Source of the DNA: Acephala macrosclerotiorum
Lineage: Eukaryota; Ascomycota; Leotiomycetes; Helotiales; Mollisiaceae
Assembly (NCBI GenBank): GCA_014904845.1
Contig: MU119350.1
Location: 1-64,000, forward strand
Direction: 5' to 3'
DNA length: 64,000 nucleotides
In this document: in pieces, positions 24,326 to 35,502 of the stretch
How the letters are laid out: each line of letters starts with the position of its first letter
Position numbering within the stretch: the stretch's first letter is position 1
Position numbers and translations under genes: made by a program
Notes under the pieces: model-generated
What the model saw: only the letters and a program-made list of their open reading frames with translations
The model's database searches: none
Told to the model about the DNA's origin: nothing

Positions 24326-25365
24326 CAGTTATGTGAATCATTTCGAATTTCTATAATCGCTGTTCAGTTGTGGCATGGTGTGTGGAAACTGTTGGTCGTG
24401 ATGAAGGTGCAGTCGAGTGCTGATGGTGGTTGGCCACTACCTCTCTACTTGGTTCTTGACTACAGCGGAGAAATCTCACAATTAAAATATTCAAGATTAT
24501 TTGCTTGAATTTCAATTCTGAGCATGTCGAGCTACGTCGGGTTTCCGTTCATCAGATGAAAGGGATTCAAATGCGAAGAATAAATTTGGGGTGGTTTGGG
24601 GATGCCCTGAAAGTTTAGCGACGGAAGCCTGAAGTAATAGGGATCCTTTGCCTACCATTCCCTGAAAATACAGTAGTGAAAGCCTAAACGCCCGCACGGC
24701 GGCACATGCCCTTTGCTTACATAATGCGGGGTGCAAGAATGAAGCTTCGCGAGCTTGAATTGTCTTCGCGCTGCTCAACAGAAAATAAAGTCAGATCAGT
24801 ACCAACCACCGACCCTCTCGACCGCATATTACCTCCAAATGATGTTCCATTTTGGCGAGCCAAGCCCATAAGCCGGAATCGTTTCCGACTAAACTAATCG
24901 TCGATTCTCAACACTGGAGAAACACGCTCGACGCATCCATCCCAGCATCGTATCTCATGCTTAAGCATACACGTACTGTTGCTCCTTCTACTTTGTATCG
25001 TATTTCTAACAAAATAATGTTAGGAACCCGGTAAACACAGGTCGCAGCTCAAAATACGCGCCTCTCTCTTCCTACGAGGCGGCGGAAGCTCGACCACGCC
25101 TCCTCCCACCTGCCACACCCTCCTGGTGCATCGGTGTTCGATCCATGAATTCTGCAGACCATCTGCGGATGCGGAATCATAATGGCAGACTGTATGATCG
25201 AGAGTGTCAATCTCTGCGGCGACTCATCGGACGAAAGCAGACGCGATGAAACTACTTGAGATGTAGCAGACAACGACGAAGTCGAGACCAACAAGGACAA
25301 CGATGCGAGCCATTCCCTAAGTATGTACAGAACCAAAGAACCTTATCCTAAACCGCCAGTGTCGC
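24326..25365. other. Intergenic stretch
   Basis: About 1 kb between the hairpin and the FMN dehydrogenase pseudogene. Only short frames without motifs. Confidence 0.5.
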
Positions 25366-26773
25366 TCAGCTGTACCAGTTGTTATTTGTCCAGCTAACGA
25401 AAGAAGGATTGATCTTTTTCAAGTCACCAACTCCCAAGTTGCCAGCATCAATAGCGATCTCATGCTTCAACAAGCCAATTGCCTTCTCGACATCCTTCTG
25501 ACCATACGTGTTTGCAAACATAAATGGGCGCCCTAGCCCCACGGCCTTCACACCCAAGCTCAACAATTTAAGCACATCGGCACCATACCTGACCCCTCCA
25601 TCCGCATACACCTCGATTTGGGTAAAGACTTCTGGTGCCTTTTCGTGAATCTCGAGAGCTACTTCGAGGGAAGATGGGGAGCCATCGAGTTAGCGGCCGC
25701 TGTGGTTGGAAAGGATAATTGCTTTGGCAGCGTTCGCAACGGCGAGCTGCGCGTCCTCGACTGTCATTATACCCTTAGGAATAATCGGAAGGGAGGTCAG
25801 GTTCTGGAAGGTATGGAAAACATCCCACTGTGGCAAGTCAGCATGGTCTATTCTTTGACGAGACTGGGAGGAGGCTTACAGTCATGTAAGAGTACGATGT
25901 GTCCCTGGAAGGGAAGTTACGTCAGTATCTATGTGGAGAGAGAATTTTCGATGTATCTTACGCTGACCCGACTCCATAGCGAGCCGCGCAATGTCTATTT
26001 CCATCCACAGCTGAATCTACAGTAAAGATAATCGCTTTGGAACTTGCATTCTCTGCTCTTTTAAAGATTGCTTGGCTGGCAGTGAGGTTGGTGCCAAGGT
26101 AGACCTCGTGGATGGCAAGTTTTCGTTTCCAGATATCTCAGATCGGCGTACTCACTTATTGAAAAGTTAACTGCGTACTGTTTGCAGGTTTGGCGGCGGT
26201 GATTTGCTCAATGCTAAGCGTGGCATATAGAGCAGGCTACGAAGACGTCAGCGATACTTTCTTGTTGACCCCGGTGGGAATACACACCATGTACAGAATA
26301 CCACCCGCAGCAGCGCTTCTGATTAGTCCCGCTTCAACCTCTCGGCGAGCATAACCAGCTCTGGCACATGGACTGATAAAAAACTGCGCCGAGAAGTTGT
26401 GTCCAGAATTGTTGCCGGTAGAGTCGACTCGATATTAGTAATATCCGTCAGGACTCTTGGTCGAAGTCTTAATCTGTTGTACACTTCAAGATTGTTTCTC
26501 TCCCGCAGCGCCATTGCGGTAGTAAGTGTATGCGGATGTATTCATATATCTGCGTGCAGCCCATTCAAAGTCCGGAAGGCCAACGATGCTCTCGAGTGGT
26601 AGGGGCGTGCCAATGGCAGCATCACCGAGGACATCTTCAATGCTGTTTGAGTTGTTAGCATTACTCCGAGAAGCTTGTTGTGAGTGCTCATACCCAGTAT
26701 CAGGTTCATTCAAGAACGGACGAGCTGCAAAGGCAGAGGCAACGAGTGGAAGCAATGCCAAGAAAGAATGCAT
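25366..26773 (-). pseudogene. Secreted FMN-dependent alpha-hydroxy acid dehydrogenase, inactivated
   Basis: Reading down the minus strand, residues 1-18 are a signal peptide (MHSFLALLPLVASAFA), followed by an FMN-dh domain: LPDFEWAARRYMN, NNLEVYNRLRLRPRVL, ISPCARAGY, a VDGN segment, LPIIPKGIMTVEDAQLA, and VYADGGVRYGADVLK with GLGRPFMFANTYG. The gene is broken at least four times. There is a frameshift near 26495-26503 between RNGAAGE and NNLEV, and a one-base loss near 26402 in the TILGHNF region. TAA stops lie at 26157-26159 and 25690-25692. The last falls inside the active-site motif, which reads NHSGR-stop-LDG where family members have NHGGRQLDG. Introns are still recognisable. Homologues oxidise L-lactate or similar 2-hydroxy acids; this copy should make no enzyme. 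Confidence 0.88.
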
Positions 26774-28166
26774 TTTGAAAAGAGTGGAGGTAAAGTTGGA
26801 TGTCCTGCAAGGCAAGAATGACCTTGATGATCAGCCATTCATCTTATATTCAACTTCCAAGAGCGGCAATCTCAACCCAGTACCAGAGCCCGCCTGCTAG
26901 AGCAAGAAGCGCACATTGTTTTTGGCTTGGCAGTTGTCGTTATGAGCCAGGAAGAGCCGCTGGGTATATTCTTGGCATCGTTACTGGGAATTTTTGTGGT
27001 TCTATCCCCGCTTAATTGAGTTTCTGTCACTTTATCGGGTGCGTTACCAAGAAACAATGTTCTCGCGTCGCTACGCCCCTTCGTCGGCCGGTGAGGAGGT
27101 GAGAAACACAATGATCGAACGCTGTCCAGAGACTCTGGAGAAAGACTCTTCAGAAGAAACATATCGGATGAACACCTGAAACCAAGATGTGCACGGCCCA
27201 TTGAAGACTTGAAGTTCTGGTAGATCGACAATCAATCCTAGCCTTAGAGTAGGCCTACCCTCAGGGAAAACCCCACTTGGGGATTACAATGTTACCCAGG
27301 TGGGAGCCGACAGGTTCTTTTATCTAATCTTGTGGGACATGCAAGGCCTAGCAGTGATGGCGGTTCTGGAAGGGATCACTCATGCAACTTTAACTTTCTA
27401 TTCACTCCCTCGATGAAAAAGCTGCGATATCGGCGACGACAAAAGGGGGAAGTTGCCATGCCGGAACTGATGTCGAAAAGTTCTGAGTTCTGGTAAAATG
27501 TCTACCAGTTCAGAGACAGAAAGGGCATTGCGCAACTACTGCTGAGAATAGCCCCTTCACTCAGCGGATGCCTCGGCCCAGTCAGTCTTGCCACTCCGCC
27601 TGGCACGTATTCTCTTTGGAACAGACCAAGCTTCCAGAGCGTTGCCAAGATGATCTTCCAAGTGATCTCGAAGATTTGATCCATAACTTGAGCGGGGAAA
27701 CATCGGACGAAGATATAGAACAAACATGACAAGCCCCGAGATCCTGGTTCGGATCTTGGCATTAAGCTTAATATCACTATTGGATTTTGTCATTATTTCA
27801 GTCTCTTTTCGAAGTTCCTTGCAAGCCATGCCTCGGGAGATTGCCACGGAAGGTTTGAGATAGACATCGCCTCTCAGACTCGGGAATCGCCTTCGACTCT
27901 TCAACATCGCAGTGGGCATGACTACACGCTCCATTACATGGCCGGCCTCTCAGAATCAACTTTTTAGAATGATTCTATCAGCATGCCTTGGAATTCTACT
28001 AGTCTACGTCTACACCTCCATGAAACGCAGCGGACCGCACCCAGTACATCCTTTGGTAAGATTGTAAACTCGCAAGAGGGTATATCAAAACTTCAAACAA
28101 AGAACGACATAGAAGCCAAAGCACAAGAAATCCTGCCAAATTCGTCCTCCTACAAACCCATCAATC
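26774..28166. other. Intergenic stretch
   Basis: About 1.4 kb. A minus-strand frame at 27557-27934 (125 codons) has no motif, signal peptide or splice partners that I recognise. Confidence 0.45.
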
Positions 28167-30316
28167 CTATTTGAGTCTCCCAGTCAGATGAACGCTGCTC
28201 TCCCACTCATCCGACAGTTCGCCACTTGTCCTAGGCTTAGCACCGGCTCCAACAGGATCCCATTCAATCGAGATCGGGTCATGGCCTCTGTTGTAGCGAG
28301 TACCATTGAACCACAACTCGAATTTCAAATCGGCAGGTGCGACAATAACTTTCACTGCAAATGTCGCGAGATAGTAGCGTTTGCCTTGCCAAACTCGTTT
28401 GTTTCGCACCTCGAACTCTTCCTCGGCGACCTCTTTCAAATCCGATGAGAGCTGGCACAATTTCCATACAGCCGCTACGTTGGTCAGTGTGCACTTCTCA
28501 AATAATCCAGCTGTGAGACTTACGTTGTTTGAAGGTCATAGGAAGGCTTTTGCGATCCTCGTGTGAGATCACTATGGTGGTATTCCATCTGCGATTCTGA
28601 TCCCCTGGAATAACTTTCCTTGAAAACTTCCTTTCCTTTGCTGTTTCTGTTTCAATTGTGTCACCCTATTAAAGATGTCAGTACATCCTCCAAGAATTGG
28701 AAATTTCCACTAGCCTTTTTGATGATCCAGTCTATTTGCATTGTTGCCCATTTTTGCTTCTTATTCAGGGGGTCAATTTCAACCTTTGCGCCAACGTGAA
28801 CGGAAGGATCGTAGAGCTGGCGACACAGAACACCATAGCTTGCTCTTGCTCTGTTTCACGTCAACAAATGCAAACTTCGACTTGATTAAAACATACATCC
28901 TTGTTCTTAGAGCTGCAGTTCCTGCGACAAGTTGCTGCCTTCTGTCTATGACTAGGCCTTTCACTACCACAAGCCGTGGTTCTTGAGATTTCAAGATCTT
29001 CAGGTGTGGAGCGCTTGGATGAGGATTGGCCGTGTAACGTTCTTGGATCTTCGTCATGACGTATTGAGATCCTCCAAGCCCACCACTGAGCACAAGAAGT
29101 TTCTACGAGTCAATTAGCCTTCTGGCATCCACTCAGTTGAGGAAGTTGACTTACTACGTAATCGCCATGTCTGTGAGTTTGCATCCAGTCCAATTGCTTC
29201 CCGATTTGAGTTATTATTCCTTGGATTTGTCTATCGAATAGCGCCTGTATCTCTGCTCTGGCGAACACCATCTTCCCTGCTTCGATATTGAGCCCGATGT
29301 GCTTGTAGTCAGGACTTATTCCCAGCCCTAATGTATGAAGTGGAAGCTTGTATAGTTGTTGAGAGGCTGCTCTAGTGCCAAAATTATGCTTGATTATTTG
29401 GAAAGAGGAACTTCTGGCCAGCTTATGGGCGAGAGCTTCAGGCAAGGAATGTGACTCGTAGTGAATATCTAGACGATTTTGGACTAGAATCTCAAAGGCA
29501 CGATCGATCATAGTTGATCCAATTCCGATGCCTTTGACCGCTGCTACCTGCTTCAGAGAAGGCTTGTTGGAATCTGCATCCATAATCTCGATCAAGCCAA
29601 GATCCGTAGTACCTCCCCCAGCATCGCAGATCAGTATGATGTCGCTCTGCTTCATGGATACCTGTGGTATGGTTACCATGTAAACTGCTGCTGCTTCCGC
29701 TTCCGTTAATTCAAGTTTCGCTGTGTGTTTCGGTTCGGACATGAAACCAGCAGCGCGGATCACGTTGTTGAATCTGTTCGTCGTATCCAAGGAGGTCCAC
29801 GTTGTTGGCAGACTGAAGACGAATTCAATCCTTCTATCCTTCCAACTACCAGTCGCTGCCTCGAGTGAGAGCTTGATGTGGAGATACACTTGGTGCAGGT
29901 AATCCCTAACCAATCTCATGGCTTCATCGACAGTGTCTGGCATGTTCCTCACGCCTTTGCTTTTTGCTGAATCTAGGCTTTCTTGATCGAGGTACACCTT
30001 GAAATGTTCGCGCACTTCGGCAACCTCATGCATATGGTCGTCTGAATCGCAGAGGAATCCCCATATGGGCTCGCTCCCATCTCGTGGATAAGCAATCCTC
30101 GTTGGGACTTTCGATTCTATTGAGTCTGCGGGAAGCCCAGGCCATTCTTGGATACTTTGGGTGGGGTTGGTGTTCCCCAAATTAGTCCAGACAACTCCTG
30201 AGATGATGAATTAGCAAATTGTAAGATTCGTTCCAATCATCCATACCTGTGTATGTTTGGCCAAAGTCAATGCCGATGACGAAATCCGGAGGACTGTCGT
30301 GATCGTCGGTCATCAT
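28167..30316 (-). CDS. Hsp70-like ATPase (HSPA12-type)
   Basis: Six exons in minus-strand order: 30316-30247, 30197-29155, 29102-28897, 28850-28715, 28665-28524, 28474-28167. They give an unbroken 634-residue protein. The first phosphate-binding motif is IGIDFGQTYTGVVW (residues 14-27), the second DAGGGTTDLG (215-224), and the adenosine motif LSGGLGGS (376-383). These define the actin-fold nucleotide-binding domain of the divergent HSPA12-like group, which lacks a canonical substrate-binding domain. The C-terminal beta-like region (VKVIVAPADLKFELWFNG) is typical of fungal members. Introns are 46-52 bp; the fourth (28666-28714) appears to use a GC-AG pair. Members cluster with HET and NLR genes in many fungi; the client is unknown. 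A decayed relative lies at 53-54.5 kb. Confidence 0.92.
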
Positions 30317-31122
30317 GAAGGTAGCAGTTCAAAATATCAGAAGCTTGTTCGTTGCATTAGAGTGAAGATCACAAAACGTGGGAGAAGGTCAATAGCCTTG
30401 CACACTTAAATCAATCCCAGGGTATCAAAGTCCGAGATGCAACCTGCCTTCAGTCTCGGAAAGGGAATTGTCATGTGGCGGCTTTCGAGTCACTAGTACT
30501 AAAGTTACATCCACAGCCTCGTCAATTTGGAAGAAATGCTAGTGGCGCAATGCATGCAACTCCTTGCAAGCCTTCTTCAGGGGATGAATGTGCATATGTT
30601 CTAAAACTGTACATTTGTATCTGCGTAATAACAAGGTTAAGCAAAAAATGTTGATTCTCGCGAAGAAGCTGATTGGTGCTTCAGTACGACGTCGATTGGG
30701 GGCCACTGGATTGGGACGATGGGCAGAGGAAAGCTTATCAATGTGGGACAGTGCCCCATCTGGAAAACGCGAGACATCGGCGATAGACCTGAGAAGAGTT
30801 AGCAGATTTTTTAAAGAGGGGAAAAGCCCTGACTTGTTCCACACACCTCGCACCATGAGGCTCAATCACAGCCGGAGGAGGTAGGAGAAAGGCTGGTCGG
30901 GAATAACGGATTGGACAGGGTAATGGACGCCCTGCATAAGCTTACTTCTCATTCCTCTCGAATGGTTGAGCCTGCATTCGAGGGTGAAGGGTGAAAGAGT
31001 GCAGTCTTGAAGAGTCCTAGTGGACCCCAAAGTCGCCGAACGAGAGCCGCACTTCTGTCATCTTTCTCATGGCTTGAACTTGCCGTTCCTCTCACGCACA
31101 TCATTACTCCCCTTCTCCAAAA
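30317..31122. other. Divergent promoter region
   Basis: About 800 bp between the minus-strand Hsp70-like gene and the plus-strand membrane protein. Frames at 30539-30884 have no motif. Confidence 0.45.
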
Positions 31123-32478
31123 ATGGTGGAATCAACGGTCGATGGATCGTTGACTGCTGTATCGACATCAACATCAATATCTACTGTCGTGGTACCTGGT
31201 CTGAGTTACTACACAACTACCACGTGGCCCTCGCCATACTCGAGCTCTATCGTAGCTGTAGTTGGATCGACACTATCTAATGGGGTATATACCACGATAT
31301 TATCAACAGTATATTCCACGATAGCCTCGCTCTCTACCACAACATCCTCCCCTAGTACGAACTCGAGAGGTACTTCTACGATATCGGCGTCCCCATACAG
31401 TGGTACCGGATCCCGAAAAACTTCTTCAACTTCGGGAACAAGTGCCCCGACTCATCATTCGGGTCTCACGAAAGGAGAAGCAGCTGGAGTGGGAGTGGGG
31501 AGCGCTGTCGCAGGAGTATTCCTCGCGTGCCTTGGAATATTTCTCTTTCGCCAACGATCAAGACAGAGGCTGAAGAGTAGGAATTCCTTTTCCAACTCAG
31601 AATCCGGAGGCAAGATCAAGAGTCTTCCTCTAAAGGCCAACCTGGATAAGAACAACAGCATCCACGTCACCGACACGGCCGTTCACGATGGCTCGCCCGA
31701 ACGTGCAGATGATAGCCAGATCAGGAACGCAACGCAAGCTCTGAATGAGTTTATCAATCAACATGTTGAGAACCACTACCACTTGGGGCCTTTTCCGAAG
31801 CAATTGGGCGACTTGAAGCAAGAATTGGTCAAACTGGGCTACACGGATCACTCGACTCCATCAGTAAATACAATGGCATCTCTTCTTGTAAGCCCGAAGA
31901 CAAGAAGAACAGCAATCAGACGATTGATTGCTTCCATCATGATAGAGAACATCGGGCTGAATGCTGATCCCGAAACGTCACTACTTCCGAGGCACATATT
32001 GGCATCTTCGAGGACACCGGGGTTACAGCAAGGTGAGAAATATTCCGGACTGATAGTCAGCCACGAAATTCCTGTATTTACTGATGACGATGTAGCTGTT
32101 ACGAAACTCCCACCAGCATCGAAAACCCTCGATGCATCTCTGTCTGTAAACCAAGCAGACCGACAGCTACTCGCAGCAGCAGTTGCACGCAATGTGTCTC
32201 GTCTGAATTCAATTCTGCAGTGGTTCATCAGGCCAGGCGCTGAGAGTCGGCGGCAACAGAACGAAAATATTTCTTCCATCATTCTAGAGGGTGCCAATCT
32301 TGGGACTCTGCTGTTCTCACAGCCGATAGAGTATGTCTTTGGATGGAGTGCGAGTACGAGGATTGAGACCGCAGGAAGGAGTAAATTGGTTGTATTTCCG
32401 TCTATTGCAGAAGTGAAGGAGAGGGGCGGAAGATCCACTGTAAGGGAAGTGGTTGATGCTGTTGATGAGGATATCTGA
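31123..32478 (+). CDS. Single-pass S/T-rich membrane protein of unknown function
   Basis: A single exon of 451 residues. Residues 1-115 are very Ser/Thr-rich (STSTSISTVVVPG), as in O-glycosylated extracellular stalks. A transmembrane helix spans about residues 121-142 (AGVGVGSAVAGVFLACLGIFLF), followed by a basic stop-transfer RQRSRQRLKSR. The remaining ~300 residues should be cytosolic and include a helical segment with QALNEFINQHVENHYHLGPF and a C-terminal EYVFGWSAS. The design resembles Mid2/Wsc-like surface sensors, but no WSC or known signalling domain is seen and there is no classical N-terminal signal peptide, so the helix probably acts as signal anchor. The cytosolic domain recurs in fungal hypothetical proteins as far as I can tell. 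Function unknown. Confidence 0.78.
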   Translation: MVESTVDGSLTAVSTSTSISTVVVPGLSYYTTTTWPSPYSSSIVAVVGSTLSNGVYTTILSTVYSTIASLSTTTSSPSTNSRGTSTISASPYSGTGSRKTSSTSGTSAPTHHSGLTKGEAAGVGVGSAVAGVFLACLGIFLFRQRSRQRLKSRNSFSNSESGGKIKSLPLKANLDKNNSIHVTDTAVHDGSPERADDSQIRNATQALNEFINQHVENHYHLGPFPKQLGDLKQELVKLGYTDHSTPSVNTMASLLVSPKTRRTAIRRLIASIMIENIGLNADPETSLLPRHILASSRTPGLQQGEKYSGLIVSHEIPVFTDDDVAVTKLPPASKTLDASLSVNQADRQLLAAAVARNVSRLNSILQWFIRPGAESRRQQNENISSIILEGANLGTLLFSQPIEYVFGWSASTRIETAGRSKLVVFPSIAEVKERGGRSTVREVVDAVDEDI

Positions 32479-33124
32479 AATCCGGCTTGGCGAAGCGCCA
32501 ACGACATTGATGCCATCGTCATTTGGCATTTTCACGCTGGCGCGACCATAAAATATAATAATAAAGATGGAGAACCCCTACTTGGTAGTGGTAATGATTT
32601 TCCGTCACTGTCCGAAGTCTAAACCCGGTTCAGACTTTGCCCGTACAGTCCTGCCTTCTCCGCCCCGGTCCCGAAAAAAGGGACTGGCATTTTCCCCTTC
32701 ACCCACATCGGACAATTCATGCATAATATCACACTTCGGATGGCGCTACTATAGAAGAATTTCGGAACAATGTCCTAGCTCAGTGCCGTGCATTTGAACG
32801 TGGGGGCTGGAAATGATGTCTCTCTTCGTGCGGCGTGCGCTGCACGCTGGCAAAAGAAGCCTCGAGGCTGGGTGACTCGCACATCCTTCTGCCTTCCTAC
32901 GCCCGATGCACTGTGCCCCCGAGCCGCAGTAGAAGGCTGATGAGATACGATGTCTAATATAGACATACACTGTGTCACGGGCGGAGCCTTGCCCTGGTGA
33001 GTCTCATCCGGTGCCAGCGTTTTCAATCTCGCCAATCCCAAAACTCGGTGGCATAGAGTGCAAATGCCTCTGTTCCGCCCATTTTTGATAATCATAACCT
33101 GATGCGTGAAAACAGAGCACGACA
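32479..33124. other. Intergenic stretch
   Basis: About 650 bp; no gene seen. A short perfect stem (TTGGCG-AAG-CGCCAA) lies near 32490, just after the preceding stop codon. Confidence 0.45.
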
Positions 33125-34075
33125 ATGGCTTTTTCAATTGACCCTACGAGTGTGTTCTCGAACGTAGCCAGTACTATCGTCTCATCCCTCCACCTTGCTA
33201 CCTTTGTCAAGGACCTCAAAAATACGCCTCTCGATGTCAAGACTTGCATCGCACTCACGACACTGATCTCTACCGATCTTCAGTACCTAATTAAACTTCG
33301 ATCTTTACCCTCGAATATCACGTACCTCTCCCAGAATCCTGACCTCGCGGCGCGGATAGACAACATCATCATCTCAACGCAAGAAGCGATCCTCGATGTC
33401 TGTCGACTGTTGGAAGGATGTAGACAAGACGTGTATGAGGGGGGAAATGTACCGCTCAAAGAGAGAATGAGATGGGTCTTGGGTGATAGTATGGCATTTA
33501 AGAGGAGAGAAGGGAATTTGCAGGGTGTGCATCGCGCAGCGTTGAGTGAGGTGGGGTTTTTGAGGATGAGAGAGTCGGCTGGGGAGACTGTTAGCAAGGT
33601 GATTGAGTGTGTGAGTTTTGAAAATTTGGAGCTGTTGGAGATGAAGCATAGAAGGAGGGAGAAGACGACGACAAAAGCTGAGGTGGTGGAAGTGAAAGTC
33701 GAGGAGGAAGAGAAGACCGTTGAAACAGGTACGTATTCGGATGCCGAACAAAAATGTGTCTGATTAGATCTAGAACTTATTGCGAAGCTGAAGGTTCCAC
33801 TTGGAACTGTGTTTATGACAGGAGCGGGTAGCCCATTGGTGTTGGACACCGCTGAACGCCCAGAGATGCGCCAGACTCCAAGTGTCACAAGTGTGCGGCA
33901 TGAAAACCCACACGCGAGGTTTGAGTTGGGAGCATCTTCTCCTCGAGATACAAGGTCCGAGTCTTCAGTCGCATCTTGGGTGAGAAACGAAAGCATTTCT
34001 GTGCAGGATCAAGACCTTGTAGATGAAGATGAAGATTTAGAAGCTGCTTTCTATAGGGACTTGAAGAGGCAATAA
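33125..34075 (+). CDS. Stand-alone helical N-terminal (HeLo-like) domain protein
   Basis: Two exons, 33125-33728 and 33768-34075, give 303 residues if a 39-nt intron (GTACGT...GATTAG, 33729-33767) is removed; phases then match exactly. The first ~170 residues (MAFSIDPTSVFSNVASTIVSS, ATFVKDLKNTPLDV, AILDVCRLLEGCRQDV, RMRWVLGDSMAFKRREGNLQ) resemble the helical N-terminal domains placed before NACHT/STAND modules in fungal NLR-like proteins. Such HeLo-like domains act in cell-death signalling. The C-terminal half is acidic and low-complexity (KVEEEEKTVE, DLVDEDEDLEAAF) and contains no nucleotide-binding domain. Without the intron the first exon stops after TYSDAEQKCV at 212 residues. Function is an inference from similarity only. 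Confidence 0.68.
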
Positions 34076-34552
34076 GATGAAAGACAGAGGAGACTTGCGT
34101 TAAGACGGAATAAGAGTACATAATGTTCATATGGTTAGACTCAGACTGCTGAATTATTGAGACAAGTAATTGGGAGGAAGATACGGTCTCGAGTTCGAAG
34201 GCTTGGAAGGAAATATCTTAATACCGGATTGGCCTTTTTACATTCCGTTAAATCACCTTCTCCCCCCTCGGTTCCCCGACGAGAATTTCCAATCACCCCA
34301 CCACCGTAGGATGATATTTCAAACGTCTTCAGAAAGTAGTTGCGATTCGTTCGTTTGCTTTGAAGCCACACGAGAAGTGAAGCAGTTTCCTGTTCTGATC
34401 CCTGTGGCTGAGCAAGTGGCTATGACGTCACAAGCGAACTCTCCCCTTAAGAAGGGAAACCACGAGCCACAGCTCCTTCATCAGTTGACAAAGCTATCAA
34501 TATTGAGATACCACAGAAATTTATTCTTAAACGGAACAACAAAATCAACAAC

Positions 34553-34942
34553 ATGAGCTCAAACAAAGGCGGAGTCTCCTCAGGCGTAACTTGGGTCACC
34601 TCAACTCTCGGGTAAGCAACTCGTTCTTTCTCAACCTGTTACTTTCCGACTAGCCTCCGACCCTTCTTACATTCTTCTCCGGAGATGCACATGCATTTTG
34701 AACATACACGCTGACTTTGGATTCCTAGAAACGGAGTTAGTGGTGTAACAAACACAGTCGGTGGCGTTGTCGGCGCAGCTGGTCGTGGAGTCGGCGAGAC
34801 TGTCAACGGAGTAACTGGCAGCTATGGAAAACCTGTTGGCGATGGCATAAAGGATGTTGCAGAGGGAATTGAGGGAGGTGCTGCGAAGGTTGCAGGTGGT
34901 ATAAAGAGAGCTGGTGAGGGTCAACATGGACCTTTGAGGTGA
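34553..34942 (+). CDS. Small glycine-zipper protein, conserved fungal type
   Basis: Two exons, 34553-34611 and 34729-34942, encode 90 residues; the 117-bp intron has GTAAGC and CCTAG borders. The protein is a chain of Gly/Val/Thr repeats with GxxxG spacing (GVSGVTNTVGGVVGAAGRG, then GGAAKVAGGIKRAGEG). There are no cysteines, no signal peptide and no charged core. Similar small proteins occur across Pezizomycotina to my knowledge, without assigned function. GxxxG chains favour helix packing in membranes or amphipathic insertion. It lies 478 bp after the HeLo-like gene on the same strand. The reading frame was not obvious from long open frames; the protein appears only after splicing. Confidence 0.8.
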
Positions 34943-35502
34943 TTTGTGCTGGTGTGGGGAGGGTAGGATGATGCGTTGACGAATAAATATGGATGGGATG
35001 AAACAAATTGTTTGGGATGGATTCGAGATACCAATTATGAATAAATTTCTATTGTGGGAGTGTTACCCCAATTTCGTTCTGCTACTCGCGCCCCAGTCCG
35101 TTGCTCTTGCCGTGGGGTCGTCCGTTTGTTTCATTTGGTCTAAAAATGTATCCCTCGGTCTTTCCAACTGAGGTCATGTTCAAGGCCTTAACCCTTGAAA
35201 TGTTCAAGGATTCAACACAATTCTCTCAAGACGTCTCGGCGTAAACGCGAGTGGTGTTTTTCTAGTAAAGGGGAGCGCGCGCGTCTCGAAGTGGTTAGCG
35301 CTTCGCTTGAGAGAAGCCTTGTGCTTCGTGATCTTCTCCAATCACGGACCCCTCCATTTGCCCTTTGCTTCCTTCTTTCCATCTTCATATCAGACCTTCC
35401 ATCTTTCATTATCGTCACCTTCGTCATTGTATTGATTGTAGTCCATGACGAAGTAATTTCAGGCCGTAGTCTTAGGTCCACGAATGCGACTTCTACAAGC
35501 AT
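34943..35502. other. Intergenic stretch
   Basis: About 560 bp. The plus frame 35195-35806 is mostly antisense to the neighbouring gene and is rejected as coding. Confidence 0.45.

Noticed and set aside
27557..27934. 125-codon minus frame as a gene
   Set aside because: No recognisable domain, no signal peptide and no splice partners.
31848..32522. 224-codon minus frame
   Set aside because: Shadow of the S/T-rich membrane protein gene on the plus strand.
35276..35340. tRNA-like segment (TGGTTAGCGC resembles an A box)
   Set aside because: No matching B box (GGTTCGANNCC) or acceptor-stem pairing could be found.
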